Source: an uncultured Bacteroidota bacterium (GTDB lineage Bacteria > Bacteroidota > Bacteroidia > Chitinophagales > Chitinophagaceae). From it: a DNA stretch of 64,000 bases. Position 1 is the stretch's first letter; each line of letters starts with the position of its first letter. The translations under genes and the position numbers were made by a program. Positions 44,465 through 53,742 of the stretch are shown here, one piece after another. The notes under the pieces were generated by a model that did no database searches, had not been told where the DNA came from, and saw nothing but the letters and a program-made list of their open reading frames with translations. Location: NCBI GenBank assembly GCA_903829015.1, contig CAIKOJ010000220.1, positions 25,133-89,132 of the forward strand. The letters are read 5' to 3'.

Positions 44465-46441
44465 TTAATAGCCCAATAAACGCTGCACACAATCATGCAG
44501 CCTTTTATTGGCCATAAAGTTCTGCTCCAGCTCCACAGAGAATGGTACAGGCGTATCGAGGCTGGCACAGCGCACTATAGGCGCGTCCAGAATCTCGAAG
44601 CAATTTTCAGCGATCCAGCCGGCCAGCTCACCACCTATGCCGCCTACCAAAGTATCTTCGTGCAGCAGCAGCACTTTGCCCGTACGCTGCACAGATGCCC
44701 TAATGGCATCAAAGTCGAGCGGCAGCAATGTGCGCAGATCCAGAATATCTATAGAAACCTCCGGATGCTTGGCCGCATAGTCCGTTGCCCAATGCACCCC
44801 CATGCCATAAGTAATAATACTGATCTCGCTGCCCTCTTGTACGTGTCTCGCCTTGCCTATTTCTATAGTGTAATAGTCATCGGCTACTGGGCCACTGATA
44901 CTACGATACATTGCTTTATGCTCAAAGAACATTACCGGGTTAGGATCCTCTAAAGCCGCTATGAGCAGACCTTTGGCGTCCTCGGGTGTAGACGGGTATA
45001 CTACTTTAAGACCGGGGGTATGCACGAACCACGCCTCGTTGCACTGCGAGTGAAACGGACCTGCGCCCACACCGCCGCCTGTAGGCATACGTATCACTAC
45101 ATCGGCGTTTTGCCCCCATCGGTAATATATCTTAGCCAGGTTGTTGATGATCTGGTTAAAGCCCACCGTAACAAAGTCCGCAAACTGCATCTCCATCATA
45201 GATTTATACCCCTTGATAGATAAACCCAACGCAGCACCAACTATGGCACTTTCGCACAGGGGCGTATTACGCACCCGCTCCTTACCAAACTGAGCCACAA
45301 ATCCTTCAGTTACTTTAAAGGCGCCGCCGTAGTCCGCTATATCCTGCCCCATGAGCACCATATTAGGGTGTTTCTCCATCGACTGGCGCAGGGCATCACT
45401 TATGGCATTGATAAATTTCTTTTCGCTGGTATTGCCCGATGGTGCCACCAACTGAACCTTTCCAGGCGCATAAACATCTGCTAGTTCTTCGGCTGTATCG
45501 GGCACAATAGGTAGTGCTTCAAATCCACGTGCCAGACCTTCTTCTATTTCCTTTTGAATACCCTCCCTGATTGCTGCGATCTTAGTATCGTTAAGTACTA
45601 GCTGGTACTCCAGGTATCGCTCAAAATTCGCAACCGGGTCTTTCAGTCCCCACTGTTCAAACAGTTCTTTTGGTACGTACTTCACGCCGCTGGCTTCTTC
45701 ATGCCCACGCATCCTGAAGGTCATGCACTCTATCAGTATCGGCTTTTGCTCTCTGATGCAGTATTGCCTGGCTGCGCTTACCTGTCGGTACACTTCCAGT
45801 ATGTTGTTGCCATCTATGGTGATGCCCTTCATACCATAGCCTATAGCACGATCGGCAAGCTGCTTACAAATGAATTGTTCGCTGGATGGTGTGCTGAGCC
45901 CATAGCCATTGTTCTCTATCAGAAAGATTACCGGCAACCCCCATACTGCCGCTACATTTAGTGCTTCATGAAAATCGCCTTCGCTGGTGCCGCCATCGCC
46001 GCTGAACGCAAGCGATATCTTATTTTCCTTCTTAAGCTTATGCGCCAGTGCTATACCATCGGCAATAGCCAGCTGCGGACCCAGATGAGATATCATGCCA
46101 CAGATGTGGTATTCGTTTGCCCCAAAGTGAAACGATCTTTCGCGGCCTTTACTGAATCCTTCTTTTCTGCCCTGCCACTGCATAAACAATTTGTCCAAAG
46201 GCATACCACGGGATGTAAAAACGCCCAGGTTGCGGTGCAGGGGCATGATGTATTCATCGGCATCCATGGCCATGGTGGCGCCAACAGAAATGGCCTCCTG
46301 ACCTATACCGCTGAACCATTTACTGATCCTGCCCTGGCGTAACAGCACGAGCATTTTTTCTTCAATCATCCTCGGACGCAACAGCCCGGTATATAAATGA
46401 ATAAGTTGTTCGTCTGAAAAGCCTTCCCGCTCAAATTGCAT
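44465..46441 (-). CDS. Fused E1 alpha/beta subunits of a branched-chain-type 2-oxoacid dehydrogenase
   Basis: 658 residues. The first half (1 to about 330) is an E1 alpha TPP enzyme with the thiamine motif GDGGTSEGDFHEAL (148-161) to ENNGYG (176-181). The second half (about 345-658) is an E1 beta with SKKFINAISDAL, GQDIADYGGAF, PTGGGVGAGPFHSQ and the transketolase C-terminal domain. It decarboxylates pyruvate or branched-chain 2-oxoacids as E1 of the dehydrogenase complex, working with an E2 not in the window. Single-chain fusions of this kind are common in Bacteroidota. Substrate specificity cannot be fixed. Confidence 0.92.
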   Translation of the reverse strand: MQFEREGFSDEQLIHLYTGLLRPRMIEEKMLVLLRQGRISKWFSGIGQEAISVGATMAMDADEYIMPLHRNLGVFTSRGMPLDKLFMQWQGRKEGFSKGRERSFHFGANEYHICGMISHLGPQLAIADGIALAHKLKKENKISLAFSGDGGTSEGDFHEALNVAAVWGLPVIFLIENNGYGLSTPSSEQFICKQLADRAIGYGMKGITIDGNNILEVYRQVSAARQYCIREQKPILIECMTFRMRGHEEASGVKYVPKELFEQWGLKDPVANFERYLEYQLVLNDTKIAAIREGIQKEIEEGLARGFEALPIVPDTAEELADVYAPGKVQLVAPSGNTSEKKFINAISDALRQSMEKHPNMVLMGQDIADYGGAFKVTEGFVAQFGKERVRNTPLCESAIVGAALGLSIKGYKSMMEMQFADFVTVGFNQIINNLAKIYYRWGQNADVVIRMPTGGGVGAGPFHSQCNEAWFVHTPGLKVVYPSTPEDAKGLLIAALEDPNPVMFFEHKAMYRSISGPVADDYYTIEIGKARHVQEGSEISIITYGMGVHWATDYAAKHPEVSIDILDLRTLLPLDFDAIRASVQRTGKVLLLHEDTLVGGIGGELAGWIAENCFEILDAPIVRCASLDTPVPFSVELEQNFMANKRLHDCVQRLLGY

Positions 46442-46568
46442 ACTCTAGATTTGGGTGTAAAAGTAAGATGTAATGTGCTAAACAGTGAATCTCAAAGCGA
46501 CTTGGTTACCGCTTATTTAATTTATTTAACACTTATGGGTACCCTAAAGAGAATTATCCCCAAAGAAA

Positions 46569-46599
46569 AAAGCCACACTTCTTTCGGAAATATGGCTTT
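46569..46599 (-). terminator. Terminator of DUF349 gene
   Basis: A 13-bp stem with two G-T pairs and a 5-base loop, followed on the minus strand by TTTTT. It lies about 25 bases past the stop at 46625. Confidence 0.8.
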
Positions 46600-46624
46600 C
46601 TTAATATGATATTCAACTCAGATA

Positions 46625-48199
46625 CTATCCCACCGCTTCATCGGCTGCAGCCGCCTCATCCTGACCTTTGATGTCGTTTTTGGCTTGTTCCAGCTTTTTA
46701 TGGAGCTTTTTAATATTCTCGTGCCCCTCCATTATCAGAGTTTCAAGAAGCTTCTTAAGATCAGCCGCTTTCTTACCCGGTGCAATATTTGCCATGTTCG
46801 TTGTGAACTCTGCTATCTTCTCTTCTTCTTCTTTTATCTCCTGTTCCAGCTTGCCCACCAACCCTCTGGCCTGTATAGCTCGCTGTACTTTCTGCTCTTC
46901 ATACTGCTTCTTCCGCTGATCCCTGTTTTCGTCTTTGCGGTTGAAGAAGTACTTGCGTGCCGCATTGAAATCTTCCCACATCTGGTCGCCGTATGAGCGT
47001 GGTATGGGGCCTATCTTCTTCCACTCATCCATCAACGATATCATCTCATTGGTGGTATCTGTCCAGTTCGATGAATTCTTAATTCTCTCAGCCCTGTCAA
47101 ATATCGCTTTCTTCAGATTGTAGTTGTTTTCCTGCACTTCCTTTATCGATCCGAAATGCTGCTTCTTATTCTCAAAGAAAAAATCCTGTGCCTCAGTAAA
47201 ACGTTTCCAAAGCTCATCGCCTCTTTCATTGTTTACCCTGCCCGTTTTTTTCCACTCGTCCATCATACCCACATATGCCTGACTGGTCTGGTTCCAGTCC
47301 CTGCTTTCTTTAAGCGCCTCAGCTTTTTCTACCAGTGCAAGTTTTACTGTGTAGTTATGTTCTTGCTCTACCTGTATTTTGCTGCTGTGTTCCCGCTTGC
47401 GTTCGTAGAATGTATTCTTGGCCGCCATAAAACGCTGCCACAGTTCCTCATTCTTTTTGTGTAGTGTGTGGCCTATTTTCTTCCACTCTTCAGTGAGCCT
47501 GTTGTAAGTATCAGTAGTCTTTTTCCATTCATCAGATGTAGCAATAGATTCAGCCTGCTCTACCAGATCCATCTTCAGGTCCAGATTGATGAGCATATCT
47601 TTTTCTTCGTCTTCGTGGTGCAGTCTTTTACGGTCATTGAATTCTTTGCGTGCCGCTTCCACTCTGCTCCACAGCTTATCATTCCTACCCTTATCCAGAT
47701 AGCCGGTCTGCTTCCATTTATCTCCTATTTCTTTGAATGCCTGAGTTGTTTCTTTCCACTGGTCATTCTTTGCTAGTTCCTCTGCAAGCTCCACCAGCTT
47801 TAATTTCGCTGCATGTATCTCTTCGGTAAGCTGGTATAAAGTGTGCTCCCAGGTGTGTACAAGTAATGATGCTTTCAGGAAATCGCCAAGGGCAGCTGCC
47901 TGTTGCAAATACTCTTTCAAGTGAGCCACCTTTTCTGCCATTTTCAGCTTGTCAGCAGCAGCAAGCCACTCCACTTCTGTTTCCCTTACTTTCGATTCAA
48001 CTGTGGTGAAACCATCAATCAGATTCTTGACAACTTCTTCTTTATTTTCATCAGAAATATTGGCAACCGTTCTTTCTTTCACTGCGTTATTTGCAATGAG
48101 AATAATGTCACCATTTTCTTCGAGTTTGAATAAGTCCTTACCATCAAATGACTGGTCATTCCACCAGTTGATCAATTCAGTATTTTGTTCCTGCAACAT
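46625..48199 (-). CDS. DUF349-repeat protein
   Basis: 524 residues from the ATG at 48199; an upstream in-frame TTG is less likely. It is nearly all alpha-helical, with five to six copies of a DUF349 unit (W-K-x-x-G-x-x-x-x-x-x-D-x-L-W-x-R/F-x-x-A-x-x-x-F-F), such as KWKQTGYLDKGRNDKLW, EWKKIGHTLHKKNEELW, EWKKTGRVNNERGDELW and EWKKIGPIPRSYGDQMW. The C-terminus is Glu/Ala-rich coiled coil. No signal or membrane helix. DUF349 proteins are soluble and are linked to stress or nucleic-acid functions in other bacteria; no activity is established here. A hairpin lies in its leader (48230-48249). Confidence 0.88.
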   Translation of the reverse strand: MLQEQNTELINWWNDQSFDGKDLFKLEENGDIILIANNAVKERTVANISDENKEEVVKNLIDGFTTVESKVRETEVEWLAAADKLKMAEKVAHLKEYLQQAAALGDFLKASLLVHTWEHTLYQLTEEIHAAKLKLVELAEELAKNDQWKETTQAFKEIGDKWKQTGYLDKGRNDKLWSRVEAARKEFNDRKRLHHEDEEKDMLINLDLKMDLVEQAESIATSDEWKKTTDTYNRLTEEWKKIGHTLHKKNEELWQRFMAAKNTFYERKREHSSKIQVEQEHNYTVKLALVEKAEALKESRDWNQTSQAYVGMMDEWKKTGRVNNERGDELWKRFTEAQDFFFENKKQHFGSIKEVQENNYNLKKAIFDRAERIKNSSNWTDTTNEMISLMDEWKKIGPIPRSYGDQMWEDFNAARKYFFNRKDENRDQRKKQYEEQKVQRAIQARGLVGKLEQEIKEEEEKIAEFTTNMANIAPGKKAADLKKLLETLIMEGHENIKKLHKKLEQAKNDIKGQDEAAAADEAVG

Positions 48200-48229
48200 A
48201 TCAGTTTTCAATTTATCAACTATAGGCCC

Positions 48230-48249
48230 CTTGCGGGTTTAGCCGCAAG
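48230..48249 (-). promoter_or_regulatory. Leader hairpin upstream of the DUF349 gene
   Basis: CTTGCGG (48230-48236) pairs with CCGCAAG (48243-48249) around a 6-base loop. A TATCTTGC -7-like element on the minus strand overlaps its upstream edge. Possibly regulatory. Confidence 0.3.
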
Positions 48250-48321
48250 ATAATACTTAATTTTAATATGCAGGTTAACATCGTGCATACATTTTGCATC
48301 TGCCCCGTTTCTACCCCATAA

Positions 48322-48361
48322 AACAATGATGGACCGGTGTTAACACCGGTCCATCATTGTT
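48322..48361 (-). terminator. Perfect 40-base palindromic terminator after DUF4197 gene
   Basis: AACAATGATGGACCGGTGTT and its exact inverse form a 20-bp perfect self-complementary stem (no loop in DNA). It is just past the DUF4197 stop at 48378. The T run is short, so termination is likely but not certain. Confidence 0.65.
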
Positions 48362-48377
48362 ACAACTAATATAAACT

Positions 48378-49130
48378 CTATTTAAATACCTTTTTAAGCA
48401 GTTCGGTAACCCTTGCTGCCGGATTCAGGCGAATCTTCGCTTCCTCATCTTCAATATAATGGAACACACCGGCAAGAGCGCGCTCGGTTACATAAGAAGG
48501 TAGATCTGGGTTGATCTTCTTGAAAGTAGTAGGCAATTCGTTGTAGGTTGTAAATACAATACTCCAATACTTGGTAGCATTTACTTTATCCAGCGATTCT
48601 CTGATCACCGGTTTAAAAGACGATGTGAGTGCTGCAGTGGTCTTATTTTTCAAATAATTGGTAGCTGCGTTATTGCCCCCTTTCAATATGGCCAGTCCAT
48701 CCTGTATAGACATGCCCTTTATAGCATTTACAAATATCGTCAATGCCTTAATGGAAGCATCTTCTGCAGCGCGGTTCATAGACAGTATCGCATCGTCTAC
48801 ATAGCGCCCCATACCAAGTTGCCTAAGCGTATTTTCTACTTTTTTTGCTTCTGGTGGCATCAACACTTTTATCAGCGCATTGCCAAAAAATCCATTCGGT
48901 TTCGATACCAGACCGGTTGCGTTCTTTGCGCCAATTTCCAGCGCCTCTCTTAGGCCGGCGGCTATCTCCGACTGCGACAATGCGCCTCCGCTCGTTCCGG
49001 TTTTGGTCTTTACACTTTTCACAGTGCGGTCGATCGTTTTTACATAATCACCCAGATCCTGAGCCTGTGTCTTTAAACTGAATGTGCCCAACAGAGACAC
49101 CGAAATACATACCTTAAGCAGTCCGTTCAT
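48378..49130 (-). CDS. DUF4197 domain protein, exported
   Basis: 250 residues, signal peptide ending KTQAQ near residue 24. The rest matches DUF4197: LSQSEIAAGLREALEIGAKNA near 53-73, MPPEAKKVENTLRQLGMG near 92-109, and FVNAIKGMSIQDGLAILKGGNNAATNYL near 133-160. The fold is helical and the location is the periplasm. The function is unknown. A strong promoter (49160-49190) precedes it. Confidence 0.88.
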   Translation of the reverse strand: MNGLLKVCISVSLLGTFSLKTQAQDLGDYVKTIDRTVKSVKTKTGTSGGALSQSEIAAGLREALEIGAKNATGLVSKPNGFFGNALIKVLMPPEAKKVENTLRQLGMGRYVDDAILSMNRAAEDASIKALTIFVNAIKGMSIQDGLAILKGGNNAATNYLKNKTTAALTSSFKPVIRESLDKVNATKYWSIVFTTYNELPTTFKKINPDLPSYVTERALAGVFHYIEDEEAKIRLNPAARVTELLKKVFK

Positions 49131-49159
49131 AATTTCTTCATTATTTTAATCCTGTATTT

Positions 49160-49190
49160 CAAAGATAATGCCAAATTTTACAAAGCAAAA
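49160..49190 (-). promoter_or_regulatory. Promoter of DUF4197 gene
   Basis: Minus-strand TATCTTTG at 49160-49167 with TTTTG at 49186-49190, spacer 18. The expected leader is about 23 bases. Confidence 0.6.
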
Positions 49191-49212
49191 GCCAATTAAA
49201 TTTTCAAGAGGC

Positions 49213-51861
49213 TTACATACCCTTTCCTTCTTTCTTTTGCCCTTCTTTTCCACCGCCGCCTGGCTGGTCATTGTCGTCTTTCTCTTTCAGATTGTTTTCC
49301 CTGTCTTCGTCCGATGGTTTTATCGGCTTTTTATCTGACTTCTCACCCTTGCTTTTGCCCATTCCGCCTCCCTTGCCAATATCTGCCTTACCAAAACGGT
49401 AAGTAAAGGTGAGGTTAACTATTCTGTTTTCCTTTACCCTATTGATGGTTTGGTAATAGGATGATAGATTGTAGTTGGTTACAAATGACCGTGTGTTAAA
49501 AATATCAGAGCAGTTCAGCACAATCGTTGCTTTGTTTTTAAGCAGGTTCTTTCTGACAGCCACATCTACCCAGTAGCTCTCATTCAGTGTTCCCTGAGCA
49601 ATCACTTTCGGAGACTCATAGTTAGCATTGATCTGTACTGAGAAGTTTTTAGGTAGTTTAACATTCGTATTTATTTTGCCAAACCAACTGCTGCCGCTTT
49701 TATCCGTCAGATACTTTTTGTACGCCGTATCCTTCAGACTGCCAATCGACAAATCGTTCTGGAAAAAATTCAGGTTGACAGTCGCATCCCAAAATGGCAG
49801 CAACTGAAAATGGCCCGTACCTTCTAGTCCATAGGTAGTACCTGATGTTAAGTTCACCGGCTGGGAAAGCAGCTTACCCACATCATTCTTTAGGCCAAGT
49901 GCAGTATCAGCCAGTGTAATGCTTCTCGGCACCCTTTGTATAATATTCTCTGTTTGCGCATAATACACACTGGCAATAAAATTATTGCCTTTTTTATCAG
50001 ACCGGTTGTAACTAAACTCAATGTTGTTTATAAATTCTGGTATCAGGTTAGGATTGCCGATGCTCACCGTACCCGGATTAGAATAGTCCTTAAACGGCAG
50101 CAGTTGCATAAAGCCTGGCCTGTTTACACGCCTGCTGTAATTGATGTAAACGCTTTGCTGATGTGCAAACTGGTAGGAGATAAATGCGGATGGGAATAAA
50201 TTCACAAAGCTGCTGTGAAAGGTAGCGTAGTTGGGAGTACTACCGGAGCCATCATAAATAGCATCTTCAAATCTTAGTCCTGCCTGATAGGAGAATTTAC
50301 CTAACTGGTCGTTCCAGTTTACGTATGCGGCATGGGTTTGCTGGCTGTAATTAAATTTCGCGTAAAGACTGGTGTCAACTTTTGAAACACCTTTTAATGT
50401 CACTGTCGGGTCGGCTTCACTGATGAACCAATAAAACTGAGACTTAAATCCTACACCTAGTTTACCGTTTTTTGTAAAAAGTGGGTCGGTATAGTCTGCC
50501 CAAACGTTCAGGCTACTGTTGCCCCCATTTGCCGGTGCATTGGAAAAACTGGTATCCAGATTGTTGATCGCATTGTTTTTCTGTATTGTTGTAAATTGCT
50601 GATGTCTGTTGAAATCGGTATGTGCATAAGTCGCATCAACACTTAGTTCTTCGTCTTTCTTTTTAAATTTCCGTTTGTAGTCTAAAGCAGATGAAATCGA
50701 AAAAATATTTACATAAAAATCAGTTGTGCGGTCCTGGCGTGAGGCTGCATCGCTTATCGTTTCCAGTGAATCGTTGTACACATTGTAATATGAATAATCC
50801 TTAAAACCAAACTGCATCCGGTTGATGTTTTCGGTGAGTGTGATTGAATTATATTTATCAGGATCGAACGTTGCGCCAAGCGTGTTAAAGAAGCCTCCGA
50901 AATGACGGGGTGAGTGCTCAAAAGTTCTGTACGAACGATGCACCGATTGTGTATCTGCTGGCGCGAATACCACCCTTGTAATATCCCTGTCAAATCGGTC
51001 AGTTGTAATATCATTGTATGTTTTGTTCAACCTGTAACTGCTGTTCAGAAATACATTCCATTTGCCTTTCCTCACATTCAGGCCCAGATTACCATTGTAT
51101 TTATCATTGGTACCTGCGCCAAGCGTCAGGTTGCCATTGAAGCCAAGCCTGCCGTCTTTTTTGGTAATGATATTGATGATGCCGGTAGTACCCTGCGCAT
51201 CATATTTCGATGAAGGGTTGGTGATCACTTCCACGCTCTCAATACTCCCCGCAGGCAGGCTCTGCAACGCCGAAGTAACATCAGACCCCAGCATTGTAGC
51301 TGGCTTACCATCTATCAGTATGGTTACGTCACTTTTGCCACGCAAACTTACCGAGCCATCTGTAGACACAGAAACCGAAGGCACATTTTGCAACACATCT
51401 GTTGCACTTCCGCCGGCGGTAGTTGTATTCTTATCTACATTGAACACTTTTTTATCAACTTTCAGCTCCATTACATTTTTCTCACCCACTACGTTCACTT
51501 CCTTCAGGCTTTTTTCAGATCCCGACAATTTTATTTTGCCCAGTTTTTTATCAGGTGCATCTGTTGTTATTTCAAACCCAACTATTTTTTTGGTGTAACC
51601 CATCGCCTCTATCCGCAGCAGAAAATTACCTGTACCGGTTGGTGCAATTTTAAATGAGCCGTCGTCTTTAGACAGATCGCCGTTTACCACAGAAGAATCC
51701 ATTCGCAGCAGAGAAACAGTTGCATACGACAACGGATTATTATTGGGATCTAATAGTTTTCCTGATACGCTGCCGGTGGTGGGTTTCCCGGTTTGAGCAA
51801 AACCAGTCGCTGTCAGTAAAACGAATGCAATAATTATATAAAAAATTGTAGTGTGTCGCAT
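49213..51861 (-). CDS. TonB-dependent outer-membrane receptor
   Basis: 882 residues. A signal peptide ends GFAQ near 23, then a carboxypeptidase-regulatory-like beta domain (about 30-115), a plug domain (LQNVPSVSVSTDGSVSLRG near 160) with the pore-lining NVVGEKNVMEL stretch before it, and an OMP beta-barrel with many aromatic strands. After the last strand (TFTYRFGKADIG) comes a roughly 50-residue Lys/Gly/Glu/Asp-rich tail ending KKEGKGM rather than an aromatic residue. It should take up an unknown ligand powered by TonB-ExbBD. No SusD partner is adjacent. Confidence 0.9.
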   Translation of the reverse strand: MRHTTIFYIIIAFVLLTATGFAQTGKPTTGSVSGKLLDPNNNPLSYATVSLLRMDSSVVNGDLSKDDGSFKIAPTGTGNFLLRIEAMGYTKKIVGFEITTDAPDKKLGKIKLSGSEKSLKEVNVVGEKNVMELKVDKKVFNVDKNTTTAGGSATDVLQNVPSVSVSTDGSVSLRGKSDVTILIDGKPATMLGSDVTSALQSLPAGSIESVEVITNPSSKYDAQGTTGIINIITKKDGRLGFNGNLTLGAGTNDKYNGNLGLNVRKGKWNVFLNSSYRLNKTYNDITTDRFDRDITRVVFAPADTQSVHRSYRTFEHSPRHFGGFFNTLGATFDPDKYNSITLTENINRMQFGFKDYSYYNVYNDSLETISDAASRQDRTTDFYVNIFSISSALDYKRKFKKKDEELSVDATYAHTDFNRHQQFTTIQKNNAINNLDTSFSNAPANGGNSSLNVWADYTDPLFTKNGKLGVGFKSQFYWFISEADPTVTLKGVSKVDTSLYAKFNYSQQTHAAYVNWNDQLGKFSYQAGLRFEDAIYDGSGSTPNYATFHSSFVNLFPSAFISYQFAHQQSVYINYSRRVNRPGFMQLLPFKDYSNPGTVSIGNPNLIPEFINNIEFSYNRSDKKGNNFIASVYYAQTENIIQRVPRSITLADTALGLKNDVGKLLSQPVNLTSGTTYGLEGTGHFQLLPFWDATVNLNFFQNDLSIGSLKDTAYKKYLTDKSGSSWFGKINTNVKLPKNFSVQINANYESPKVIAQGTLNESYWVDVAVRKNLLKNKATIVLNCSDIFNTRSFVTNYNLSSYYQTINRVKENRIVNLTFTYRFGKADIGKGGGMGKSKGEKSDKKPIKPSDEDRENNLKEKDDNDQPGGGGKEGQKKEGKGM

Positions 51862-51984
51862 TTTGGTAGTGTGGAAAGCAAATGTGAGGTTTATTTGAGA
51901 TATGCGTTTTCTGCCGGGGATAAAGTATTGTTAATAATTAGTCAAAGTGCAATAGCACTTGACTCATATTCTGATAAATCAGCG

Positions 51985-52926
51985 CTACAGTCCTATTTTT
52001 TCTTCTGTCAGATAGGCGTTGCGGTCAGCGGCATTACGCACCACCAATTCTGCCACAAAACCAGTGAAAAAGCACAGTGTACCCAGCACCATAACTGTGA
52101 GTGAGATATAAAACGCTGGTTTGTTGGTGAGCGGTATATTATTGTGCAGCTTGTCTACAACCAGCCAGGCAATAAGAATGAAGCCCAGAAAGAATACCAG
52201 TGAACCAAGAGCACCAAACAAATGCATCGGCTTTTTACCAAAACGGCTCACAAACTGAATAGAAAGCAGATCAAGAAAACCATTGATAAACCGCTCCCAG
52301 CCAAATTTAGATACCCCGTACTTCCTGGGTCTGTGCTGCACTACTTTTTCCCCTATTCGGTTAAATCCGGCATGCTTGGCAAGAACAGGTATAAAACGAT
52401 GCATTTCGCCATACACCTCTATGCTCTTTACAACTTTGCGCTTGTAAGCCTTCAGGCCGCAGTTCATATCATGCAGCTTTATGCCGCTAAACCACCTGTT
52501 TACACCGTTATACAGCTTTGACGGAAGATTTTTAGTTATGGCATTGTCGTAACGTACTTTTTTCCACCCGCTCACCAGATCATACCCTTCTTCCGTCACC
52601 ATTTTATACAGCCCAGGTATCTCATCCGGACTATCCTGCAGGTCGGCATCCATGGTGATCACCACATTGCCGGCAGCAGCTTTAAAACCCTCATACAAGG
52701 CAGGGCTTTTACCGTAATTCCTTTGAAACTTGATCCCTTTGATATTCGGATTCTTATCAGAAAGCTGTTTTACGATGTCCCAGCTGTTGTCACGGCTGCC
52801 ATCATCTATCATTATCACCTCATAAGAGTACTTATTTTCGGTACATACCCTTTCTATCCACGCCAGCAATTCCGGCAGAGATTCCTCTTCGTTGTATAAG
52901 GGTATGACGATTGAAATGTCGGGCAC
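51985..52926 (-). CDS. Polyprenyl-phosphate glycosyltransferase (GT2, DPM/GtrB-like)
   Basis: 313 residues from the ATG at 52926 (the upstream ATG adds seven). The N-terminal GT-A domain has SIVIPLYNEEESLPEL, DDGSRDNSWD near 45 and the metal site DADLQDSPDEI near 92. Two C-terminal transmembrane helices (about 232-255 and 265-300) follow. This is the DPM1/GtrB class that loads a sugar onto undecaprenyl phosphate for later transfer across the membrane. The sugar is unknown. Confidence 0.9.
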   Translation of the reverse strand: MPDISIVIPLYNEEESLPELLAWIERVCTENKYSYEVIMIDDGSRDNSWDIVKQLSDKNPNIKGIKFQRNYGKSPALYEGFKAAAGNVVITMDADLQDSPDEIPGLYKMVTEEGYDLVSGWKKVRYDNAITKNLPSKLYNGVNRWFSGIKLHDMNCGLKAYKRKVVKSIEVYGEMHRFIPVLAKHAGFNRIGEKVVQHRPRKYGVSKFGWERFINGFLDLLSIQFVSRFGKKPMHLFGALGSLVFFLGFILIAWLVVDKLHNNIPLTNKPAFYISLTVMVLGTLCFFTGFVAELVVRNAADRNAYLTEEKIGL

Positions 52927-53191
52927 CATCTGAGTGCTAAAATACATGAATTATTGTAAAATCACTGTGCTTGGTTACTTACTTGGCATAACGTAGACGG
53001 TTCTACCAACATTTTTAACATTTACTGTCTTTTATAGGAATTTTGTGTAAATCAAGCCAACAGCCTAGACGCAGAACAAACTTAATCCGCGCTTAAATAG
53101 ATTTAGATGGCTAATTAAAACTTTACCTTACACGGAAAAGTGTACTTCAATCGATGCATATCTCGACTACGCCCCCCTAGTTTGACAAAAT

Positions 53192-53740
53192 CTAATTGGA
53201 GTCGAAAATTGGTTTCTGTTTCTTTACGATGGCCGCAACGATCAAACCAAATAAACTATCCAACAAGTATGCACCACTGAGAGTTAGAATATTTCTTTTA
53301 AGGTTGAAGTGTTTTGCCTCTTCAATCTGTTCATCAAACTTCTGGGCTGTTTCATCCAATTTCGATTCGGGCATATTCATTTTCTCCATATAATGGATTG
53401 ATGCAGATTTCAATTTCTCCATGTAGTGTGTATCTATATATAAGATATAAATGTAGTTGTATAAATAGGAGATGGTTGAGGCGGTTAAAATCATAATGAA
53501 AATTGCTCCGAACACTTCCCTAAACTCAATGTAGCCACCATTAGCTTTACGAATCGAAGCCGCAAAATATCCAATAATAACAAAGAAAAGCATGTAACCA
53601 ATAAACTTGGAAACGTAAAATACTATCAGGTTTGCAATGAAGATATTGACAACTGAAGAAACCAAAATGTAAATAACGCTAACGAGCAAGCCATATTTTA
53701 AGGCCATTTTATTTCTTTGAGCAGCCGTAATGTTTTCCAT
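53192..53740 (-). CDS. DUF4199 membrane protein
   Basis: 182 residues with four membrane helices (about 13-35, 40-60, 75-105, 150-172) and the DUF4199 layout: YGLLVSVIYILVS, FFVIIGYFAASIRKANGGYIEF with FGAIFIMILTASTISYLYNYIY, and a Glu/Lys-rich segment. It is a Bacteroidota family of unknown function. Only two bases separate its ATG from the stop of the dihydroorotase homologue, so the two are cotranslated; such coupling is often seen between these families. Confidence 0.85.
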   Translation of the reverse strand: MENITAAQRNKMALKYGLLVSVIYILVSSVVNIFIANLIVFYVSKFIGYMLFFVIIGYFAASIRKANGGYIEFREVFGAIFIMILTASTISYLYNYIYILYIDTHYMEKLKSASIHYMEKMNMPESKLDETAQKFDEQIEEAKHFNLKRNILTLSGAYLLDSLFGLIVAAIVKKQKPIFDSN

Positions 53741-53742
53741 TT

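Noticed and set aside
51062..51598. 178-residue + strand ORF
   Set aside because: Antisense to the TonB receptor plug region; the receptor is well supported and this frame has no domain.
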